A stretch of 64,000 nucleotides of DNA from Epiperipatus broadwayi. Taxonomy: Eukaryota > Onychophora > Udeonychophora > Euonychophora > Peripatidae. This document shows positions 25,259 to 37,247 of the stretch, in pieces; positions within the stretch are counted from its first letter, which is position 1, and each line of letters begins with the position of its first letter. The translations under genes were made by a program, and so were the position numbers. A model generated the notes under the pieces. It had not been told where the DNA came from. It saw nothing but the letters and a program-made list of their open reading frames with translations, and did not search any database. The stretch lies in NCBI GenBank assembly GCA_028023455.1, contig JAQFVV010006215.1, positions 9,755,950 through 9,819,949 of the forward strand, given 5' to 3'.

Positions 25259-25921
25259 CTACGTTTTCTCTTTCTCCAGTATTACCATCATTATATTTGA
25301 TTTTTCTTCACTAAATTTAATCCCCATCTCTTTACCCACCCTTGCACCTATAATAAGCATAACTGCCATATCTTCACTTCTTTCTGCACACAAAAAAATA
25401 TCATCCGCAAAAAAAAGACCGGACAAAATATATACTTCCTTACCACCTATTAATGGTATCTCTATCCCTGTTTCTAATCTTTCTATTGCTCCTTCCATTT
25501 CACTTAAATATAACACAAACAAAATAGGCGACATAGGGCATCCTTGCCTTAGTCCCACCCCATTTTTAACTTTAACTGATTCAATATTCCCTAATTGATA
25601 TATATAATTATTTTCATATAATTTCTTAATAATATTCACTAAAGGTTCGTCCATTCCCAAATTTGCTAAACTTATCCATAATCTATTTCTATTCACTCTA
25701 TCATATGCCTTCTCTATATCTATAAAACTCATATATAACTATTTACCTGAATTTCTACTCATATCCATAATTTGTGTAACTACAAATAAACTATATCCTA
25801 TACACCTATCTAATCTAAAACCTCCTTGCATTTCTCCCACTACATTATTCCCTTCCATCCATTTTACAACTCTTCTTTTCCTAGTGGCACCCTCGTATGA
25901 TAACAATTCCAGATTTTCCAA
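25259..25921 (-). pseudogene. LINE reverse transcriptase, split by one stop codon
   Basis: Two frames on the minus strand, 25921-25739 and 25732-25259, are collinear in family terms. The first ends DMSRNSGK then a stop. The second resumes MSFIDIEKAYDRVNR. Conserved RT motifs are visible: QGGFRLDRC (motif 2a region), FIDIEKAYDRVNR (motif A, catalytic Asp), GLRQGCPMSPILF (motif B) and FFADDIFL (motif C, with F-A-D-D in place of Y-A-D-D, which is common in LINEs). The catalytic aspartates are therefore intact, but the in-frame stop and the lost 5' part make it a pseudogene. In a living element this enzyme performs target-primed reverse transcription. Confidence 0.85.
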
Positions 25922-26157
25922 AAATTTTAATTCTCAGCATACAATCATTCAGGTATAAAAAAGTAGTGGCACAGAGGGGAGACACAGAAAAAGCAAGGAA
26001 AAGGCATACCCAACTTGTTGGGGCTTCTGAGAAAAATAAACAGCCGGAGATAAGAATTGTGAGATAGGTGAGGTGGGTTTCAGCTGAGATCAGAGAGTTG
26101 GTGTTTTGGTTGGGGGAGGATTTAGAATTAAGAGTAAAAGAAAAGAAGACAAAATAA

Positions 26158-26551
26158 ATGAGCGAGGATGAAAGTGCAGCAGAAAGCCCGGTGGTGACAT
26201 TCAAAAATGCCGAGCGGTGTCAGTTGGAAGAGATACTGGGAGCTATCAATGACCTAAAAAAAATAGTTATGGAAGACTGGAAAGAAATAAAAGAGACTAA
26301 ATGTATGATAGAAGAAGACCGGAAAAAAATAAGAGATTTAAAAAATGATGAAAGACATGAGACAAAAGATAACTGATTTAAAAGAGAATAAAGAAAACAG
26401 ATCGAGTATAGAAAGGGGTGAAGGGGATTTAAGTAAAACAGACGTTGAAGCCGATAAGAATAGTGAGAAAAAAAAGGAAGGGGAAAGACAATTCCTAGAA
26501 CAAATAAAAGTAAACACACGAAAGAAGTGGACAATGATAGATACTGGCTAA
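26158..26551 (+). pseudogene. Gag N-terminal coiled-coil region (frameshifted)
   Basis: Starts at ATG 26158 (SEDESAAESPVV) and encodes a highly charged, helix-favouring stretch (LGAINDLKKIVMEDWKE, EDRKKIRDLKNDE) that continues in a second overlapping frame (26345-26551, MRQKITDLKENKENRSS). This looks like one original coiled-coil broken by a frameshift near 26370. Position upstream of the capsid-like region fits the N-terminal part of Gag in Ty3/Gypsy elements with long coiled-coil leaders. The function would be particle assembly. Confidence 0.6.
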
Positions 26552-26607
26552 AGTAAAATGGAAAGGAAACTGAACGAACCCGAGAAAAATAGCCTCGATA
26601 GTATGGC

Positions 26608-27210
26608 GTAAACCAAGTTTATTCAATTAAAGGAGTTTAAAGGAGATAGGGAAAAAAGCCCATTTGATTATTTGAATAGTTGGCAAGATTTTTTTTCACT
26701 TTCATAGGTCAGAGGAAGCAGAAAAAAATTATCATAGCGACGAGCTATTTAAGTGGTCCCAGGCGGAAATGGTGGAAGGCTGTAAATTACAGACCCAAAA
26801 CTTTCTCGGAATATCGAAACATGATTTTACGGGAGTTCTGGGATGTGAAAAAACAAGAGGTGATACGCATGAAAATATGACAAGAGAAATATAAACCTGA
26901 TAAAATTGGAACATACAGTCAGTTCTTCCAGCATCAAGCCGCAAAATTAAGAGCATTGGAAGCCTATCCAATGGACCAATTTCAAATAGTAAGAACTATA
27001 AGGTACAACCTCCTTTTGGGAGTACAGTGGAAACTGGCAGAAAATCATTGTTTATCGATCGAGGAAGCCATAGAAATGTTAGTTGTTATGGAGTATAATG
27101 ATACAGAAGAAGGGGAAGACTCTAAGAGTAGGTGGGAAAATAGTAAAGAACCCATGGGAAAAGGTAACTGTAAAAGAGAATTTACAGGCAAACCTTCACA
27201 GTGTAATTAA
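26608..27210 (+). pseudogene. Gypsy-type gag capsid region, frameshifted
   Basis: Three collinear pieces. About 26608-26700 reads FIQLKEFKGDREKSPFDYL then a tryptophan. After a frameshift at an eight-T run (26690-26697) the frame at 26680-26878 gives IIIATSYLSGPRRKWWK, the classical retrotransposon gag signature (A..L.G.A..WW). A stop at 26878 is followed by continuation through 26956-27207 (EAYPMDQFQIVRTIRYNL...SIEEAIEML). No zinc knuckle follows; coding ends QCN-stop at 27210. In active elements this protein forms the capsid. Here it carries at least one frameshift and one stop. Confidence 0.8.
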
Positions 27211-27234
27211 AGTTTTTTTTTAGTTTTTTTTTTA

Positions 27235-27251
27235 ATTGGGAAGGAATACAA
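27235..27251 (+). promoter_or_regulatory. Polypurine tract upstream of the 3' LTR
   Basis: TTGGGAAGGAATACAA immediately precedes the TGAGCC start of the right LTR. This is where plus-strand synthesis is primed in LTR retrotransposons, and it fixes the element's orientation as plus. Confidence 0.65.
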
Positions 27252-28448
27252 TGAGCCGATAATTTCAATCAGCTCATATTATGTTCTCTGTGTGTATGTG
27301 GATATATGTATATACACATACACATTGGGTAGGAAAATAGGAAATAAAAGCTGTGTGTATAGGAAGTTTTTTTTTTTGGTATTAATTATTAGTTTTTTTA
27401 TTGGATTTTAAAAAAAGGAAAATCCAATTAAAAAAATAAATAATCTAACATTTTGTCCTTTTTTCTCTTTTTTTTTTTAAATTAAATCGAAAGTGGTAGA
27501 AAAAAATATTAAAAGTTTTTGGAAACAATTTCGTAATTAATTATTTTAATTTTCTAATCTGAAGGGAGGGGAGAGAGAAAAAGAATTGTAATTAATTCTA
27601 TTGTCATGATTTCTGGTTAGCAAGGTGTTAAAACAAAAAAAAAAAAATGAAAGGAATGCAATCACTAGCCAGGAACGTGATCAAAAAAAAGGACAATGAA
27701 GAAAAAGACTATAAATAAAGAGAAAAGCCTACTGTGATTGTTATTCATTTTTTTAATAAAAAAAACTGTTATAAAAAGAAAGTGAAATAAAAATGATCGA
27801 AGGCTAAAACGAAATAGAATCCGTACCCAACTAGGGCACTGACCCATTCCTAGATCTTCATCGAACCGTGAAACCATCTCAAGGAACATCAAACCACATA
27901 GGAGATATCGAAGCTAGCTGTGGAACAAAAATTAATTGCTAAGAATCAACTCCCAAGAGGTACGAAGAAATGCTTATGGACGTGCACTGATCGATCAGGG
28001 TAACGAAAACTTTATGTTTATTGATTGAACTATAAACATTAGCGAACTTTAAACATACCTTTAGGATTGCATTTAACCATTAATGAACAATGAGTTACGA
28101 CAATAGAAGGGGATTTTATTTTAATATTAATAATGTTTATATCTGCATTAATTAATTTGTTTAGTTAAAATATGTAAAGTATTTATATGTTTTAATTTTT
28201 CTTTATGAATGGTTTAGATAAATTTTGACTAAATTTTCAAGGCTATTGGGCGAGGTCAAGAAAAGATAATAATCCAATAAATGAACCCATGAGAATGATA
28301 TCAGAAGAAAAAAAAAAGGGGGGGGGATTTGGAAAGGAAGTGAAAAATATTAAGGGTCAAGAAATATTGAAAGAGAGAGTAGGGGTCTCGTGTTATAACT
28401 TACTCCTAATAATAAGCTGTTTAGTTCTAATACTGGTCAAGAGTTGAA
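27252..28448 (+). repeat. 3' LTR
   Basis: Direct repeat of 22429-23599 with the same landmarks in the same order. Differences include small indels in the A/T tracts and a 9-G run at 28318-28326 in place of a shorter G run. Similarity to the left LTR stops after GGTCAAGAGTTG at about 28448, which marks the element's right edge. I could not identify a convincing 5-bp target duplication. Confidence 0.85.
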
Positions 28449-31400
28449 TTTCGTGCTTTATAGACAGAGTTCACCAACTGGACATGAAACATGGATTATG
28501 CACATGTTTATTTGTTAGATGCTTCAATGATAAATCAGTCAATTCAATGGATTTGAAATGTGATATCCGTAGTAATAATTAGTTTTTTTTATAAAATAGA
28601 AATCGATTTAAAATATTTGAAGGCAACTGAGTATTAATCATATTTTCATCAGATTTAAAGAATAATTATATTTTATTTAATAATATTTGAATAAGAATTA
28701 AATTAGTTTATTTTTATAACAATAACTAAGATTGAAACAAGCCAGCACAGATAGTCTTATTGATAACTAATCACCAAACACATAGCATGACTGATTTCTT
28801 TACAGATGGATTAGTCTCAAGACACACAACAGTGCATATATATTTAAAGCTTAAAAGGAAAAAGGAGAAATGAATATAGGTAAAATTTACATATACAATT
28901 ATTTAAATTAAAACTCAATAACTTAAATATTGATTAAATAATAATATTTGATATTTTAAAAAAGTTATAAATTATTTAAAATGAAATATAAAAAAGCTCT
29001 CTATTTCTGATTTTGACAAAAAAATCTACATTTTAATAAGACAAACAAAGAAAAATATGTTTGTCTAAAACAATGATTTTTTTTTTTTTGTAGCATCTTC
29101 ATTGACCTATACAGTTAATTCTATAATAAGATTTTAAAGAATAAATAAAAATTTTAATTTATTTTTGTTTTAATGAATGTTTTTTTATAATAATTAAGGA
29201 AGAAAAACTTACTACATCATCCTGTTTTTAAATTCCTTTATATCACCAAAGTGGGTTCAGATTAACTTGTTATAAAGACAGATGCTGCTAGTTTCCAGAT
29301 TGGTAGAGTTTGAATTTCCAAAAAAATAAAGCAGAATAAATTATCTATGATTTCATAGCCTAATCTAAGAAAAATACAGACCATTTGCTTGGTTGAAGTT
29401 CACTATAAAAAGCTGAAATTAATTGAGAAGATATCATTTATATCTTTGTTAACCGGAATATTTAATACTGGCAATTTATATCAAAAACCAGTCCACTAAT
29501 CTTGAGACTTCAGTGCTATATTCATTGTATATATATATATGGAAGTACAGACAAAAGTCATTTGTCTGTTGTATATATACTGCCCGTGTATGAGATTTAT
29601 TTTGCATATGTGCAAAGCACAGATGAAAAAAAATTAGCAAATGAGTAAAATATATATTAACATTGACAATATTTCTAACATTATCTCTACTATTAATGAG
29701 AATCTATTTATTGACTAAAAGAGAGCATATCTAATAACTATTATACTGATTTGTTTTAAAATAACTTTTGAATAAACTGAATAAATTAGCAAGTAATGAG
29801 GAAAAAGTGTCCAACAAGAAAATAAAAAAGTGACTGACCAGTTTAAAATACCAAAGGATAGAAACTCTAGATATATTTTCTTTGAATTTTGTTGTGAATT
29901 AGAAAAGTGTTCTGATAATGATTGATGACAATCCAGGTTGTTGATTAAGCTAATATATATGTATTTTCTATAATCACTTTGCAAAGTAATTCAATCTGAG
30001 AAAAAGTAAAATAAAAGTTAATGATTAAAATATTTTTAAATGGTAGTATTATGTGTATGCATATCGATATAGTATAAATTAAAAACAGAATATTTATTGG
30101 TTTATTAATGATTGGAATATTTTGTACTATAAGATATACACATGTGTGCATACATATATGTGATTATTTAATATCTGTTAAAATTTGTATATTTAATAAA
30201 TTAATTTATATATTTATAAATTATCATATTAAATCTTTTACTACTTTGTTTTTTATCTCTATTAAAATACTTTCACATATTTGTAAATAGTCAAAATCAA
30301 AATGATCTATTTATAAGTAAAATATTTTTACAAACAGTTCGTTTTTATTATTTTTACTTCTAATTAATAAATTTATTAACCATTTTATAAATTATTCCAA
30401 TTAATGCTTGAATAGATCAAGTAGGCATAATTTCTCTTATTCACAATCATCAGGATCCTTATGATCCCAAAAGTAGCTTCAGACTTATGATATATTGAAT
30501 ATATTTGTGTGTGAATGTGGTCATCTATGCAATTTTGTCTACAATTATTTAGATGATGCTAAAGTAATAAAAATAATCTTTGAAGTCATTCACTTTATAT
30601 GTTTTATGATGATTACTATTTTATTGATGGACAGTACAATCATAGTACCAGATGTCACAGAGCATTGATGATAATAAGCATTAATCTAATAATCCCAGTA
30701 TTTTTGATATATATTTATTTTTATAGTAATTTTAGTACTTCTATATATGCATTCAGATAGAATATTAATTATTGATTTATAGTACTATGCCCTATGTTTG
30801 GCATTGTCTTGATGATTATTAACCCAAGATTTCATAGTATGCTTCATTTAAATCCAGTCACAAAAAATGACTGTTGATTAATCTGCTATTGTTACTCTAT
30901 GTTTCTCAATTATTTACTTATATGAACTCCTGATGATGATCTTTGCCAATTTTCTATGCTCAATAAAAACAGTGAAGCTTTTGATGATATTTATTTATAT
31001 CATTCACCTATGATGTTGCTTATGAGTAATCATATATCATCATCCTCTCACCACCTCTTATTCTATATTGTTATAATATAAAATAACTTGTTCAAGTGCT
31101 ATTATAATGACAAGTCAGGTATAAAATAGATACCAAAATAAAAATAAGGAAGATCTAGGGGAAAAATGATTGCAATTAAGAAATATATATATTTATAAAC
31201 TCAAAAACCACATAAAATGACAATGAAAAATATTCCAAACAGAACACATAATGAAAAAATGTTTTATTTATATAGACAATAAAAATAATACTTACAAAGT
31301 CTAATAAAAAGAAATTTTAATTTTTAATGCAAATAAGTAAAAATTATTATAAATAAGTTTTTATTTCTAATTTTTTTTTTTAATTAAAAATTAATGAATT

Positions 31401-32524
31401 TTCTCTAATGATCCGTAACATATAAATATAGTCATTAACATATCAATATATATATATATGCATTGATATGTATGTCAAACAAACAAAGTACTGTATTATA
31501 TATTTTACCCAACTCTTAAAACACTATAATGAACAACAGATACAAACACCCACAAAAAAAATCTATAGTAATATCCCATATCCATGACATTTGGTTCCAA
31601 GCCTTGGCATGGATTTCAAAATTAATGGATAGTAGCAAATAAGTTTTTAACACTTCTACAAAATTGAAATGTTATACAATAAGTATGCCTACCTATAATA
31701 TAATTTTATTAGCATATATGGATCTTTAAAAAAAATTACATCAGTTGGTAAATGGAAAAGAGAGGTGAATAAATCTCTGAAGAAAAAAATAATAATTTTC
31801 AAAGCCTTCTAGACTTGTAAAAAAGATTATGTTAATCTGCTAAGTAGAGAAATGAAAAAAAAAAACTTAAAATCTGCATTTTAAAGAAAGAAAGTAAAAA
31901 GAGCAAGATATTAATTAATAACACTACATTATACATTATTTTCATTTATTATTTTAATTACTGTTATATAATATTTTTGTACTGATACAAAAATAACCAA
32001 GTGAAATATTTTAAAGATTTATATTAATAATAAAATATACAATATATATATACACAAAACCATGGAATCAAATTAAGGTTTACATTTTCAGCAGAGTCTC
32101 AATATTTTTAAAAAAAGAAAACAGGTTCATAATGAGAAAAATTAAAAAACCTATTATTGTTGAAATCTTAAAAAAGACAAATCTAAAAAAACCTGCTAAC
32201 AGGAGTTCAGATTAATAATATTCTATCAATACTATAAAACTGCTAAAAATAATTATTTGCTTGTGATGTTTTGCATTATGAATATTAAAAATTTTCAGAA
32301 AATTAAAAATTTACTTTTATGAATTTTTAATTTTTATAAATTTAAAATTATATAGTGAAAGCACAAAAATTGAAAATGCAGATATGGAAGGATCACCATA
32401 CCACATATTCTAATATCTTATTATAAGTAATATAAATATTGCCATCTTTCTCTTTATAATTATGATTTTTAATTAACCTAAAAATAATTATTTTTACATA
32501 TGGTATATCTAAATATGGTACTCA
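28449..32524. other. AT-rich stretch, probable intron, no gene seen
   Basis: No supported exon or element. A minus-strand patch near 29320-29220 is slightly less AT-rich and is followed by GTAAGT-like sequence, but gives no consistent frame with an acceptor. TA microsatellites lie near 29529-29541 and 31448-31460. Confidence 0.4.
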
Positions 32525-33079
32525 TCTTATAGCTAAAGACGCCATTCTATGGCGCCATTTTCACGCTAAAAGTAATAAAAATGCTATTTCCGCGGCAGAC
32601 ACATTCAAACTCGCGTTTTCTATAATACAACTTTTTTGTTGTGCTACAGAATGCAGGCCGCTATGTGCGTCGCAGCACAGCATGTATGTTGCATGGAAGC
32701 AAATATATTTCCCAAATTCGCACAGTTTATAAAACAGTTATGACTTGATAAAAGAGTGTGTATTTGAATTGTATGGAAATGTAGTTTTATTTATTTTTTT
32801 TTATAATTTTAAAGGATTAAAATGTTCAGATTTTGTAAAGTAATAACTGTAAGACTTTGTAAAACATACTGTATTTAAGTTTTAATTGTGAAAACGTTAA
32901 AGATCTATGTTTTTAGTGAGTTGCAATTCGGTAACGCGTCAAGTAACGTACTATTCGTAACATTCCAAGAGATAAACAATATGGCGTAGGAAATCACACA
33001 TGTTGTTATATTCAATGATTTACCAACAACAGAATATAATGTTGTCTCCTATTTGCAAGCTTTACGACTTATATATTAC

Positions 33080-33135
33080 TAAACCTAACCCTAAAACTAA
33101 CCTTAAAACTAACAGTAACAACTGTTACTTTTTAT
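33080..33135 (+). repeat. Telomere-like degenerate CCCTAA array inside the element
   Basis: AACCTAACCCTAAAACTAAC continues with CTTAAAACTAACAGTAACAA. Its inverted partner at about 33910-33955 reads GGTTAGTTTTAGGGTTAGC then TTTAGGGTTAGG. The units drift between 6 and 10 bases, so these are not true telomere arrays. They form part of the inner inverted repeat of the 32.5-34.9 kb element. Confidence 0.6.
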
Positions 33136-33284
33136 TTGAATTAAAAAATAGTCATAATATATGTTTATCTGTTAATAAAAAACAAAATAAAAATGTAAAA
33201 CGAAGACTAAGAAAATAAAAAATAGACTAAAAAATTTTAATTTTTATTACGATTATTATTTTTTAAACAATAACAACAAAAAAA

Positions 33285-33420
33285 GTCGTAACACAAGTAA
33301 AAAAATATCCGATAGAAAATTGATAAAAAAAAGCCGTAACACAAGTAAAAAAATATACGATAGAAAATTGATAAAAAAAGCCGTAACACAAGTAAAAAAA
33401 TATACGATACAAAATTTATT
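33285..33420. repeat. Tandem triplication, period 47-48 bp
   Basis: Three units begin at 33285, 33333 and 33380 with GTCGTAACACAAG or GCCGTAACACAAG and continue TAAAAAAATATACGATAGAAA. Lies in the interior of the inverted-repeat element. No spacers differ from unit to unit as they would in a CRISPR array. Confidence 0.85.
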
Positions 33421-34860
33421 TTTCTAATAAAGAAACATTAAAAAAACGTATCAAATAGTAATTTGTTTATTTTATTTTACATTTATTATTATCATTTAAA
33501 TTGTATACGTTAATAAAAAATAATGGTTGTCGTCGATGAGCAACCATATCCCACTGGATGGCGCAGTTATCACGCTAAAACTATAAAATATGATCATTCA
33601 CGGGCCGTTAATTATAATCATTTTGATGTGTTTTTTGTAATGCGAAAATAAAAACAAAAGAAAATCGTCTTTTTTAAATATTATTTAATTTTAAATATTA
33701 TTTTTTATTAACGTATACAAATTAAATGATAATAATAAATGTAAAATAAAATAAACAAATTACAATTTGATTCGTCTTTTTTAGTTTTCTTTTTATTAGA
33801 AAAATCAATTTTCTATCGGAGATTTTTTTACTGGGGTTACGGCTTTTTTTTTTGTTGTTTACCGCTATTTTTTATTTCAAATAGAATGACAACTAAAAGT
33901 AAAAGTTGTTACGGTTAGTTTTAGGGTTAGCTTTAGGGTTAGGTTTACGGTTAAAATAAAAAATATCAAAATCGTATTTTTGTAAATATTTTTTTTTACT
34001 AACATCTATAAAATAAATGATAACAATAAACGTAAACTATATTCAACAAAGTATAACAGTAGTCGGAGAAAAGAAAGAAACTAAAACTTTTTTAAACAAC
34101 GACAAATATATATATAAAATGTTTATAATATATGCTTTTTATGACATTTAAAAAAACAGTGTACAATTGTACTTTTCTTACTGGATATTTTTGTGTTAAC
34201 GCTCTTTTTTATTTCAAAAATATACACACGGTACAATCTTAAAATGTCTCGTGGAAATGTTACGAACAGTACGTTACTTGACGCGTTACCTAATTCCAAT
34301 TCACTTTATACATATATCTCGTCAACATTTACTACTTAAAACTTCAATACACTACGGTGTAAAAAGTCTGTTAATTATTACTTTACAAAATCTGAACATT
34401 TCAATACTTTAAAATAAAAAAAAATCCAATGAAAATAACATTTCCATCCAATTCAAAAAAACACACCCTCTCCCCAAGCCGTAACCATTTTATAAACTGT
34501 GCGAATTGGGAAAATGTATTTGCTGCGTAAACATACATGCTGTACTGCGACGCGACATAGCGGCCTGCAATCTGTAGTACAACAAAAAAGTTGTATTATA
34601 GAAAATGCGGGTTCGAACGTGTCGGCCGCGTAAACGGCATTTTTATGTGTTTTAGCACGAAAACAGCGCCATCCAGTGGGATATGGTGGCTCATCGACGA
34701 CAACCAAAATAATATTTAAAAAAGACGATTTTGTTTTGTTTTTATTTTCGCATTACAAAAAAGCACAGAAAAATTATTAAAATCAATGGCCCATGAATGT
34801 TCATATTTTATAGTTTTAGCGTGAAAACGGCGCCATCCAACGGCATCTTTAGCTATAAGA

Positions 34861-36725
34861 CAAGCACCCCAAATATACTACATTATGATATTTAACACCA
34901 AATTATTACACAAAATGATAATCAACTGAATTGACATAATGATATTGGATGCCAAAGAACATTTAAATATAATCTGCTATAATAGGTTGCAATCAAAATA
35001 TTAAATAACAATAAGACTTATTATGAATTCAAAAAAACAATCCATATCTATACTATGAGCTTAAAGAGTTGAAATCCTTGAAAAATACATTTATTCTATA
35101 AATTGTTCTTAAGGTCAGGACATTAGATAGCAATCTTAAGCTCAATTGATGGCTCCAATTAGACTCTTTTTATAAAAACAATAATGAAAAACAAGAATGT
35201 AATAAAATTATTAATTTTTTAATGTTAATGGCATTAGCCGTTCTGCATGAATCAACATCTAATTGAAAACCTTGAATTCTCACCAATATATTTTTAAAAC
35301 TTATTTTTTTATGACTAGCAACAACTTATATAAATTCAAACAAATATATTTCAGTACAAACACTGACACACATATATTTATATAATTATTTATAGAAATC
35401 ATTTTAAATAAACTTAAAAATGTTAACAAGTAATAAAGTTAAACAATTAACATTTTGAATATCAATTATGCGAAAATTTATAATAGGCAGATGTATTGGT
35501 GTTAAAGATAAGGAATGTGAGGTATTAACTTTAAACCTAATACTAGCAAATAGAAATCAATGTGAATATTTGAATTTAAAATAAAAGCTATCTTGAGGTG
35601 TTTGAAAATCAAATATTTATTCACAAAAACAGAAATATTTTTTCTGTAAAAAGATAAACAATATCTACCCATATATTCGTTTACAATTAAATAGATGATT
35701 TATTTTTGTATGCCCTTTAAAAATGAAGAAATAAAATAAATGATTACATTGTATATTCCACTATTTAAAAATACTCATACTACACAAATATTCAATTTAT
35801 TTACATTTTAATCAACAATGATTATTTTGAAAATGTCCCAAGTTAGAATTTAAAAAATCACTTTTTCACTTGTAACTATTATTTTACTATTTATTTATTC
35901 ATTTATGAATAATCCAGAACATAGATTAAAATTTATATTTGATTTTCTATGAACATTTTTTTAATACACAAAAATATTAAAAATGATAAATCATTTATTT
36001 ATAAATAAATCTGAGTAGAATTAGCAAATTATCTCAGTAGTTTTGCTTAAGTAAAAGTTTACAAGTTATCTGTAGTTTATTTAACCTTCATATATATTTT
36101 TCCTTCTCAAGACACCCAATTACAAAATAACTAATAAAATAATTACTTTACTTCTTAGTAAATATATTAAATTTAAGCGTAAACAGATAATATATAATAA
36201 CGTGAAAGCTAAACACCTTCAAACAGATACGCTTTAAAAATGCTTATGTGACAGCCAATCAGATGGAATAATGGCATCACATGGGACTCTAAATTCTAAA
36301 ACACAAGCCAGAACTATTAGAAAAAGATGGGACCCATCTTAATCTATGCCTCAATTATATTTAAATAAGCCAGACTAAAGCATTTTGAACTAAGAGTGTG
36401 AAGCTTAAATACCTTCACATTTAATCCACTAAATATTATATATATAAATTAACAACGCGAAATCATCCGATTTACAACGAAGAAATATTTTTAAATCTAA
36501 TGAAATGATATTAATAAATGTAAATATATTAAATTTAAGCGTAAACAGATAATATATAATAAGTTTTTATTAAAAATTTTGATGTGAATGTATTACACAC
36601 ACACACACACACTCACATATATATAGTTTTAGATAAAAAATATTAGGAAAGAATTTATTAAAATAACTCTTAGACAGTCAATATGTTAGATTGTAGATTA
36701 TTTAAAATGAGAGAAGACATCTTAC
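34861..36725. other. AT-rich stretch, probable intron
   Basis: No gene recognised. A 40-plus-base direct repeat (AAATATATTAAATTTAAGCG then TAAACAGATAATATATAATA) occurs at about 36159 and 36519, bracketing roughly 310 bases. An (AC)n microsatellite begins near 36595. Confidence 0.45.
36159..36562. repeat. Direct repeats of about 43 bp flanking about 310 bp
   Basis: AATATATTAAATTTAAGCGT followed by AAACAGATAATATATAATA is present at about 36162-36202 and 36521-36561. The enclosed segment also has two related blocks, CGTGAAAGCTAAACACCTTC (36203) and GTGTGAAGCTTAAATACCTTC (near 36395). Either a 359-bp tandem duplication whose second copy is cut short, or an inserted segment with a long flanking duplication. 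Confidence 0.65.
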
Positions 36726-36872
36726 CAAGATGATGTAAAATATGATAAAAATTCTTGCACAATTGTGAATAAACTTGTAGCTTCTTGCTGATTTACATCA
36801 AGAGAAAAGTCTATAGCAGGAATTAAAGAAATAAATCTATCTTCACAAAATTTGTCTAATTTCATGACTTCA
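36726..36872 (-). CDS. Candidate internal exon of unrecognised host gene
   Basis: On the minus strand a strong acceptor (pyrimidine-rich CTCTCTTTTTTTCAG) ends at 36873 and a strong donor (CTTG/GTAAGA) follows 36726. The 147 bases contain one leading base, 48 open codons and two trailing bases. Peptides include EVMKLDKFCEDRF, ISLIPAIDFSLDV and NQQEATSLFTIVQEFLSYF, an amphipathic-helix-rich composition like that of alpha-solenoid (HEAT/ARM-type) proteins. Its end phase matches the start phase of the exon at 16796. Its start phase matches the upstream exon at 37388 only if that exon ends with a GC donor. Product not recognised. Confidence 0.68.
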
Positions 36873-37247
36873 CTGAAAAAAAGAGAGAGAGAGATTGAAA
36901 ATAAATAAAATTTACAAATTTTGTTTTTATACTTTACATAATTTATTTTTTAAAAAAATAATTAAAAAAAATGTTTGTGATATTATATAAACTGATGACT
37001 TATTTAATCATAGCAACTTCAGAAATTATACTAATTATTTGTATATTTAAATTTGTAAATAAATACATTTAATGAAATAAAAAAATAAATAATAAGTATG
37101 ATCCACATGTATAATAAATGAATTAGACATGATGCTGCATTATTGTCCTACATGGATTACTAATAGTTAGTATTTAGATAAACTTATAATACATTAGTAA
37201 ATGTGGAACAAATTATTCTTATCATCAAAAAGCTTATAACATCTTAC

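Larger units (their letters stand above)
24020..25935 (-). mobile_element. Antisense LINE with reverse transcriptase, inserted in the LTR element
   Basis: The minus strand encodes, in broken frames, the RT, thumb and C-terminal regions of a non-LTR retrotransposon. Order on the minus strand: RT fingers (25921-25739), RT palm (25732-25259), thumb/connection (25128-24679), then a C-terminal cysteine motif (CKLCKEGIENIRHLLIEC, about 24380-24324). No endonuclease domain is visible upstream, so it is 5' truncated near 25935. Lying opposite to gag and between LTR and gag, it inserted after the LTR element. The 3' end near 24020 shows no clear poly(A) tail. I do not assign a clade. Confidence 0.8.
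22429..28448 (+). mobile_element. Gag-only LTR retrotransposon with about 1.2-kb LTRs
   Basis: Two direct repeats (22429-23599 and 27252-28448) bound an interior that holds a Ty3/Gypsy-type gag on the plus strand and no pol genes. Both LTRs begin TGAGCC. Directly before the right LTR is a polypurine stretch (TTGGGAAGGAATACAA), the expected plus-strand primer. The gag stop at about 27210 lies only some 40 bases before the right LTR, so protease, RT and integrase are absent rather than merely decayed. Within the leader, between the left LTR and gag, a separate LINE sits in antisense (about 24020-25930). The LTRs are similar over 1.17 kb with scattered changes and small indels, so the element is not very recent. 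Confidence 0.8.
32525..34860. mobile_element. 2.3-kb inverted-repeat (foldback-type) element
   Basis: The ends are TCTTATAGCTAAAGACGCCA (32525) and, in reverse complement, TCTTATAGCTAAAGATGCCG (34860). Both are followed by GGCGCC and TTTTCACGCTAAAA. Longer arms then match: TTTTCTATAATACAACTTTT with TTGTTGT, then GCAGGCCGCTATGT and CAAATTCGCACAGTTTATAA occur at 32610-32735 and inverted at 34490-34610. A second, inner inverted pair lies at 33523-33665 and 34690-34835 (GTCGTCGATGAG, CACTGGATGGCGC, AATGCGAAAATAAAAAC). No transposase frame is seen. No clear target duplication is visible, though the termini are sharply defined. This is a non-autonomous DNA element, composite or internally rearranged. 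Confidence 0.8.

Noticed and set aside
26220-26534. 104-codon minus-strand frame
   Set aside because: Antisense shadow of the charged gag coiled-coil region.
33285-33420. CRISPR-like array
   Set aside because: Plain tandem triplication without unique spacers, in a eukaryotic transposon.
33080-33955. Interstitial telomere
   Set aside because: The TTAGGG-like units are few, irregular and part of an inverted-repeat transposon.
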